A stretch of DNA of 9,341 bases from an uncultured Rhodospirillaceae bacterium (GTDB lineage: Bacteria; Pseudomonadota; Alphaproteobacteria; CAAGCB01; CAG-977). The stretch lies in contig USCC01000082.1 in the NCBI GenBank assembly GCA_900553035.1, positions 1 to 9,341 of the forward strand, given 5' to 3'. The translations under genes and the position numbers were made by a program. The notes under the pieces were generated by a model that ran no database searches, was not told the origin of the DNA, and saw only the letters and a program-made list of their open reading frames with translations. This document shows positions 6,182-9,341 of the stretch, one piece after another (the stretch's first letter is position 1; the number at the start of each line of letters is the position of its first letter).

Positions 6182-8005
6182 TTACTCCGGGCGACCGCGG
6201 GAAAGCGACCGGGTGACCACCGCAGCCAAAGACGCCTCCTGTTTGGCCGGCGTGAGGCCGGCATAATCGTGGATCACAGGCTTGCGCGTCGAGAAAACCG
6301 ACATTTCCGCGGCCAGAGCCTGTGCGTCGGGATAGGCTTTTCTGGAAATATAGGCCGACATCTGTTCCTGATGGCGCGTAAAGGCGACCAGACCGTTTGC
6401 CAGATCCAGGGCGCCCTTGCGGTTGACCGCCAGGAATGCCCGACTGCGCGACACCCCCTGCGCCACGTACAGGGGAAGCGCCCATGAAGAACGCAGAGAG
6501 GCAACTTCGGGTGCGCTGATATAAACGCGCTGTTTCCGCCCGTCCAGCATCAGACCGACGTTTCCGTCACGGATATCCACGACCCGCGCCGTCGTACCGG
6601 CGTTGACCGTTTCCAGCGACGCCCCGCGCCGCGTTTCCATTTTGCCCATAAACATGACCGCATCACCAAGCCCAAGCTCCCTCCGGCGGCCGTCCGGCAT
6701 CAGAAACTGCTGTGTTTTCCGGATGACGCCTGCCTTTTTGAGGCCCTCGCGCAGGCGGGCGTTCAGCATGTCGGCCGAAGGTTCGTCAACCGCCAGGACG
6801 ACCGAGGAACGGCTGGCCGCTTCTTCCGAAGTCGTAAACGCGACAAAATCCGCCGTCAGCCGGTCAAAAACCTCTTCGCCGTCCTGATAGAAATTCAGAG
6901 CCTTCGCTCCGTCAGCATAGCGCTGTTTGTCATAGAACTCGAGCGCCTTTTCCGCTTTCCCGTCCCGGATCCATGCCGAAGCCTTTGCTTCGCCGGGCGT
7001 TGTCTGGCGCAGAATGCGGCTGACACTGCAACAGGGGACTTCGGGGACATGAGAAAGAATCAGGTCGAATCCGTTCCCGGCCGGAACCGGCGGAATCTGG
7101 CGGTTATCTCCCAGAAGAAACAATTTCGCGCGCGCCTGATCCGCGGCTTTGATAAAGCGAGCCATGTCGCGCGTCCCCATCAATCCCGCCTCGTCCACGA
7201 TAATGACGGTTCCCGGCTTAACCATCCCGTCGTTCAGGCGGTCAACCAGATCATGAAGGGAATACCCTGCCACCTGAGACTGTTCCGGCCACTTGTCATC
7301 CAGCGCCGAAGCCGCAAACTGAACGTCGGCCTGTATCGCCGCGGCCGCCTTGTCTGACGGCGACGTCGTAATGAAGGACGGCGGTTCGTCCGAATGGGCC
7401 AGAATGCAATAGGCCACACCGGCGCACAGGGCGGATTTCCCCGCACCCGGAGGACCGTTGATGACCCGCAGGTCAGAGGGTTCCAGAATGGAAGCCAATG
7501 CCGCGTTCAGTTCCCGGGATGATGAATAGCCCTGGGCGCCGCCCCAGAACACGCCGAAATCTTCGGCCAGATCCATCAGATCCGAACCTTTCGGGAAAAA
7601 AGAGGAATGACGTGAAGACATGCGCCGCGCGGTATCGACAATATCGTTTTCCGCCTGCACCAGATCGGCGCTTGTATAAAGGATTGTATTTCCGGCCGTC
7701 ACGCGGGGGCACAGATTTTCCTGCGCCAGAATTTCGCGTCCGATGCACTGCGCGGCATAATCCGCCGTCCGCCGAAGGCCGCCGGGCGTTTGTTTCAGCT
7801 TCTCTTCAGGCGGCAGAAGGCGTCGGAGCCCTTCGCTCAGGTAGGCCTCCAGCTGTTCCTTTTCAAAAAAGGTGTTGTATGCCGTCAGATCCGCCACCGC
7901 CTTTTCGGAAAGCTTTCCCAGAGGTTCGGCATAAAGCGTCATTAATTTACGGGCATAAATTTTTTCGGCAGCGGTCAATTCCGCGGGGTGAAGAACGGTC
8001 GTCAC
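6182..8005 (-). CDS. RecD/TraA-like SF1B helicase without relaxase domain
   Basis: This is a predicted ATP-dependent DNA helicase of superfamily 1B, 607 aa. Its core resembles the helicase half of conjugative relaxases such as TraA, and RecD2. Residues 1-175 are a helical domain I cannot assign; no relaxase HUH motif is seen. Helicase motifs follow in order: Walker A GPPGAGKS (184-191), Walker B IIVDEAGLMG (268-277), motif III LLGDNRQIPPV (298-308), motif IV ILRQ (331-334) and motif VI VAFTRHQEQ (540-548). The motif normally reading HKSQG is YVAQG (513-517), so the His-Lys-Ser part is lost. SAWIRDGKAEKALEFY (344-359) matches TraA-type proteins. The start is GTG at 8005, with GAGGAGG upstream and an in-frame stop at 8027-8029 ruling out a longer start. 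Its role is unknown; it could be a remnant of a mobile element or a housekeeping repair helicase. Confidence 0.85.
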   Translation of the reverse strand: MTTVLHPAELTAAEKIYARKLMTLYAEPLGKLSEKAVADLTAYNTFFEKEQLEAYLSEGLRRLLPPEEKLKQTPGGLRRTADYAAQCIGREILAQENLCPRVTAGNTILYTSADLVQAENDIVDTARRMSSRHSSFFPKGSDLMDLAEDFGVFWGGAQGYSSSRELNAALASILEPSDLRVINGPPGAGKSALCAGVAYCILAHSDEPPSFITTSPSDKAAAAIQADVQFAASALDDKWPEQSQVAGYSLHDLVDRLNDGMVKPGTVIIVDEAGLMGTRDMARFIKAADQARAKLFLLGDNRQIPPVPAGNGFDLILSHVPEVPCCSVSRILRQTTPGEAKASAWIRDGKAEKALEFYDKQRYADGAKALNFYQDGEEVFDRLTADFVAFTTSEEAASRSSVVLAVDEPSADMLNARLREGLKKAGVIRKTQQFLMPDGRRRELGLGDAVMFMGKMETRRGASLETVNAGTTARVVDIRDGNVGLMLDGRKQRVYISAPEVASLRSSWALPLYVAQGVSRSRAFLAVNRKGALDLANGLVAFTRHQEQMSAYISRKAYPDAQALAAEMSVFSTRKPVIHDYAGLTPAKQEASLAAVVTRSLSRGRPE

Positions 8006-8020
8006 GGAGGTACCCTCCTC
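8006..8020 (-). promoter_or_regulatory. Ribosome binding site of the helicase inside a small hairpin
   Basis: The minus strand reads GAGGAGGGTACCTCC directly before the GTG start. GAGGAGG is a strong ribosome binding site with good spacing to the GTG. The inverted repeat GGAGG-GTA-CCTCC would pair it with the bases just before the start codon (5-bp stem, 3-nt loop), so translation could be held back. The repeat is seen; the regulatory effect is inferred. Confidence 0.45.
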
Positions 8021-8067
8021 AAAAAATCATTATTCGACAGTGCCTTGGAGTTCAGGGCCTTTCTTTC

Positions 8068-8097
8068 TTTATGGCACAAAAATGGACAGAAAATCAA
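8068..8097 (-). promoter_or_regulatory. Candidate sigma70-type promoter for the helicase-unknown-nuo unit
   Basis: On the minus strand TTGATT (8092-8097) and CATAAA (8068-8073) are 18 bp apart, with TGC directly before the -10 box. The predicted start of transcription near 8061 would give a leader of about 55 nt before the helicase GTG. This is a pattern match only. Confidence 0.35.
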
Positions 8098-8209
8098 TGC
8101 TTTTTTGATAAACTCTTTAAAATCATTCCAAAATTCTCTTTTGTTCGCAGAAACCCGCCCTTTTCAGCCTCTTTTACGGTTTCACAGAGCGGTGTTTTTC
8201 ATTTTTTTC

Positions 8210-8238
8210 TTACTTTATGGGCGAAACTGTGCTATCCA
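8210..8238 (+). promoter_or_regulatory. Candidate promoter for glycogen phosphorylase
   Basis: TTACTT (8210-8215) and TATCCA (8233-8238) are 17 bp apart, with TGC before the second box as in an extended -10. Both boxes are weak matches. The leader would be about 30 nt. Confidence 0.25.
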
Positions 8239-8265
8239 GCGCGTACTGAATCCATCTCTTAATAC

Positions 8266-8271
8266 AGGAGG
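8266..8271 (+). promoter_or_regulatory. Ribosome binding site of glycogen phosphorylase
   Basis: AGGAGG lies only 3 nt before the ATG at 8275, which is tight, and 9 nt before an in-frame GTG at 8281, which is more usual. An in-frame TAA at 8260-8262 rules out an earlier start. The two candidates differ by two residues; ATG 8275 is preferred by codon type. Confidence 0.6.
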
Positions 8272-8274
8272 AAT

Positions 8275-9341
8275 ATGAAAGTGACGAAAAAAGCGACCGA
8301 AACGAACGTTCCCGCGGTTACGCCCAAAGTGACGGCGGAAGTGATCGCTGAAAAAATGGAACGCCTGCTGAAGTACGTTTTGTGCAAACAGGTGTCCGAA
8401 GCGTCGAAAGAGGATCTGTTCACGGCGCTGGCGCTGGCTGTTCGGGAAATCGCAACGGACGGCATGTTCCAGACGGCATCCCGTTATGCAAAGAAAGATC
8501 CGAAGCGGGTCTATTACCTTTCCGTGGAATACCTGCTGGGCCGCTCTCTGGTCAACAACCTCGACAACCTGGGCATCCATGAGCTGATCGACCAGGTGAA
8601 GCTCGACAATCCGATTCCTCTGCGCGACGTCATTGACTGTGAATATGACCCGGCTCTGGGGAACGGCGGTCTGGGACGTCTGGCCGCGTGTTTTATTGAT
8701 TCCATGGCGACGCTGGGTCTGCCCGGCTACGGCTACGGCATCAACTACCAATTCGGCCTGTTCCAGCAGTATTTTGAAAACGGCTATCAGAAAGAACGCG
8801 CCGATTCCTGGCTTGAACGTTCTTCACCCTGGCAGATTGAACGCGGTGACCGCGCCTGTCACGTGCCCATTTACGGCCGCGTCGTTTATGAGGAAGTCAA
8901 CGGCGAACGCCATCCGCAATGGGTCGATATGGAATCCCTGGTCGGGGTGCCGTACGACATGCCCATCGTCGGATTCGGCGGCAAAACGGTGAACTACCTC
9001 CGTCTTTTCTCCGCGCGGTCCTCAAACGAGCTGGACATCAAGACATTTAACGAAGGCGGCTACATCAAGGCCGTTGAAAAGAAAATCAAATCCGAAACCA
9101 TTTCCAAGGTTCTGTATCCTTCCGACGCCGTTGAAGCAGGCAAGGAACTGCGCCTGATGCAACAGTATTTCTTTGTGTCCTGCGCCATCAGCGACATCAT
9201 GCGCCGGTTCCTGGAAACGAACACGGATCTGCGCAAACTGCCCGAAAAGGCCGCTATTCAGCTGAACGATACGCACCCGACCCTGGCCATTGCCGAACTG
9301 ATGCGTGTCCTGATGGACGTTCACGGGCTTGATTGGAACAC
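8275..9341 (+). CDS. glgP: Glycogen/alpha-glucan phosphorylase, N-terminal part
   Basis: This enzyme releases glucose 1-phosphate from the ends of glycogen or other alpha-1,4-glucans using phosphate and pyridoxal phosphate, in the cytoplasm. The first 355 codons are present; the gene runs off the right edge (family length about 800-850 aa), so the pyridoxal-phosphate lysine is not in view. Clear family motifs: VYYLSVEYLLGRSL (79-92), DPALGNGGLGRLAACF (125-140), GYGYGINYQFGLF (151-163), RLFSARSSNELDI, YPSDAVEAGKELRLMQQYFF (281-300) and QLNDTHPTLAIAELMR (329-344). The first 20 residues are a poorly conserved tail rich in Lys, Thr and Val. It is transcribed away from the helicase-nuo unit. It could act on glycogen or maltodextrin; the window does not show other glg genes. 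Confidence 0.95.
   Translation, partial: MKVTKKATETNVPAVTPKVTAEVIAEKMERLLKYVLCKQVSEASKEDLFTALALAVREIATDGMFQTASRYAKKDPKRVYYLSVEYLLGRSLVNNLDNLGIHELIDQVKLDNPIPLRDVIDCEYDPALGNGGLGRLAACFIDSMATLGLPGYGYGINYQFGLFQQYFENGYQKERADSWLERSSPWQIERGDRACHVPIYGRVVYEEVNGERHPQWVDMESLVGVPYDMPIVGFGGKTVNYLRLFSARSSNELDIKTFNEGGYIKAVEKKIKSETISKVLYPSDAVEAGKELRLMQQYFFVSCAISDIMRRFLETNTDLRKLPEKAAIQLNDTHPTLAIAELMRVLMDVHGLDWN

Larger units (their letters stand above)
8006..8274. other. Divergent intergenic region, AT-rich
   Basis: About 270 bp separate the GTG of the minus-strand helicase from the ATG of the plus-strand glycogen phosphorylase. It is visibly richer in A and T than the genes on both sides, with several A or T runs. 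It must carry the promoters for both directions. No RNA gene, array or long repeat is visible. Candidate promoters and ribosome binding sites are given separately. Confidence 0.8.

Noticed and set aside
7498..8262. Plus-strand open frame of 254 codons across the helicase start and intergenic region
   Set aside because: Most lies opposite the helicase; its composition is low in meaning and it has no family likeness.

Overview
The window holds the first seven genes of a complex I (NADH:quinone oxidoreductase) operon on the minus strand, nuoA-nuoB-nuoC-nuoD-nuoE-nuoF-nuoG. nuoG runs off the left edge. Upstream of nuoA on the same strand are three closely spaced genes: a stand-alone RecD/TraA-like SF1B helicase (607 aa, GTG start) and two small proteins I do not recognise. 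A divergent intergenic region of about 270 bp, AT-rich compared with the genes, follows at 8006-8274. On the plus strand, from 8275 to the right edge, lies the first 355 codons of a glycogen phosphorylase. The gene style (separate nuoC and nuoD, chained 4-10 bp overlaps, NuoC, NuoD and NuoG sequences close to alphaproteobacterial and mitochondrial forms) suggests an alphaproteobacterium of moderately high GC. The glycogen phosphorylase and the unusual complex I would fit a fermentative or host-associated lineage, but that is inference.

The nuo genes are packed tightly: nuoA/nuoB overlap by 10 bp, nuoB/nuoC are 3 bp apart, nuoC/nuoD, nuoD/nuoE and nuoE/nuoF overlap by ATGA, and nuoF/nuoG overlap by 8 bp. 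Most starts have a strong purine-rich ribosome binding site. The helicase and the two unknown genes are separated by only 12, 21 and 54 bp, so they may be co-transcribed with nuo from a promoter in the 8006-8274 gap.

The most interesting point is the chemistry of this complex I. Every iron-sulphur ligand I can check is present: N1a in NuoE, N3 in NuoF, N1b, N4 and N5 in NuoG, and N2 in NuoB (24 ligands, 6 clusters). Yet residues normally near-invariant at both substrate ends are replaced. In NuoF the FMN/NADH pocket is rewritten at about a dozen positions. In NuoD the HPxxHG loop has lost both histidines and the quinone-binding tyrosine position is Arg. In NuoA the TMH1-2 loop has lost its Glu-Cys pair, and the segment of NuoB after the tandem cysteines differs too. 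The frames are open and the rest of each protein is well conserved, so this does not look like simple decay. It may be a complex I with a conserved electron wire but a different electron donor and acceptor, or one under relaxed constraint at its two ends.
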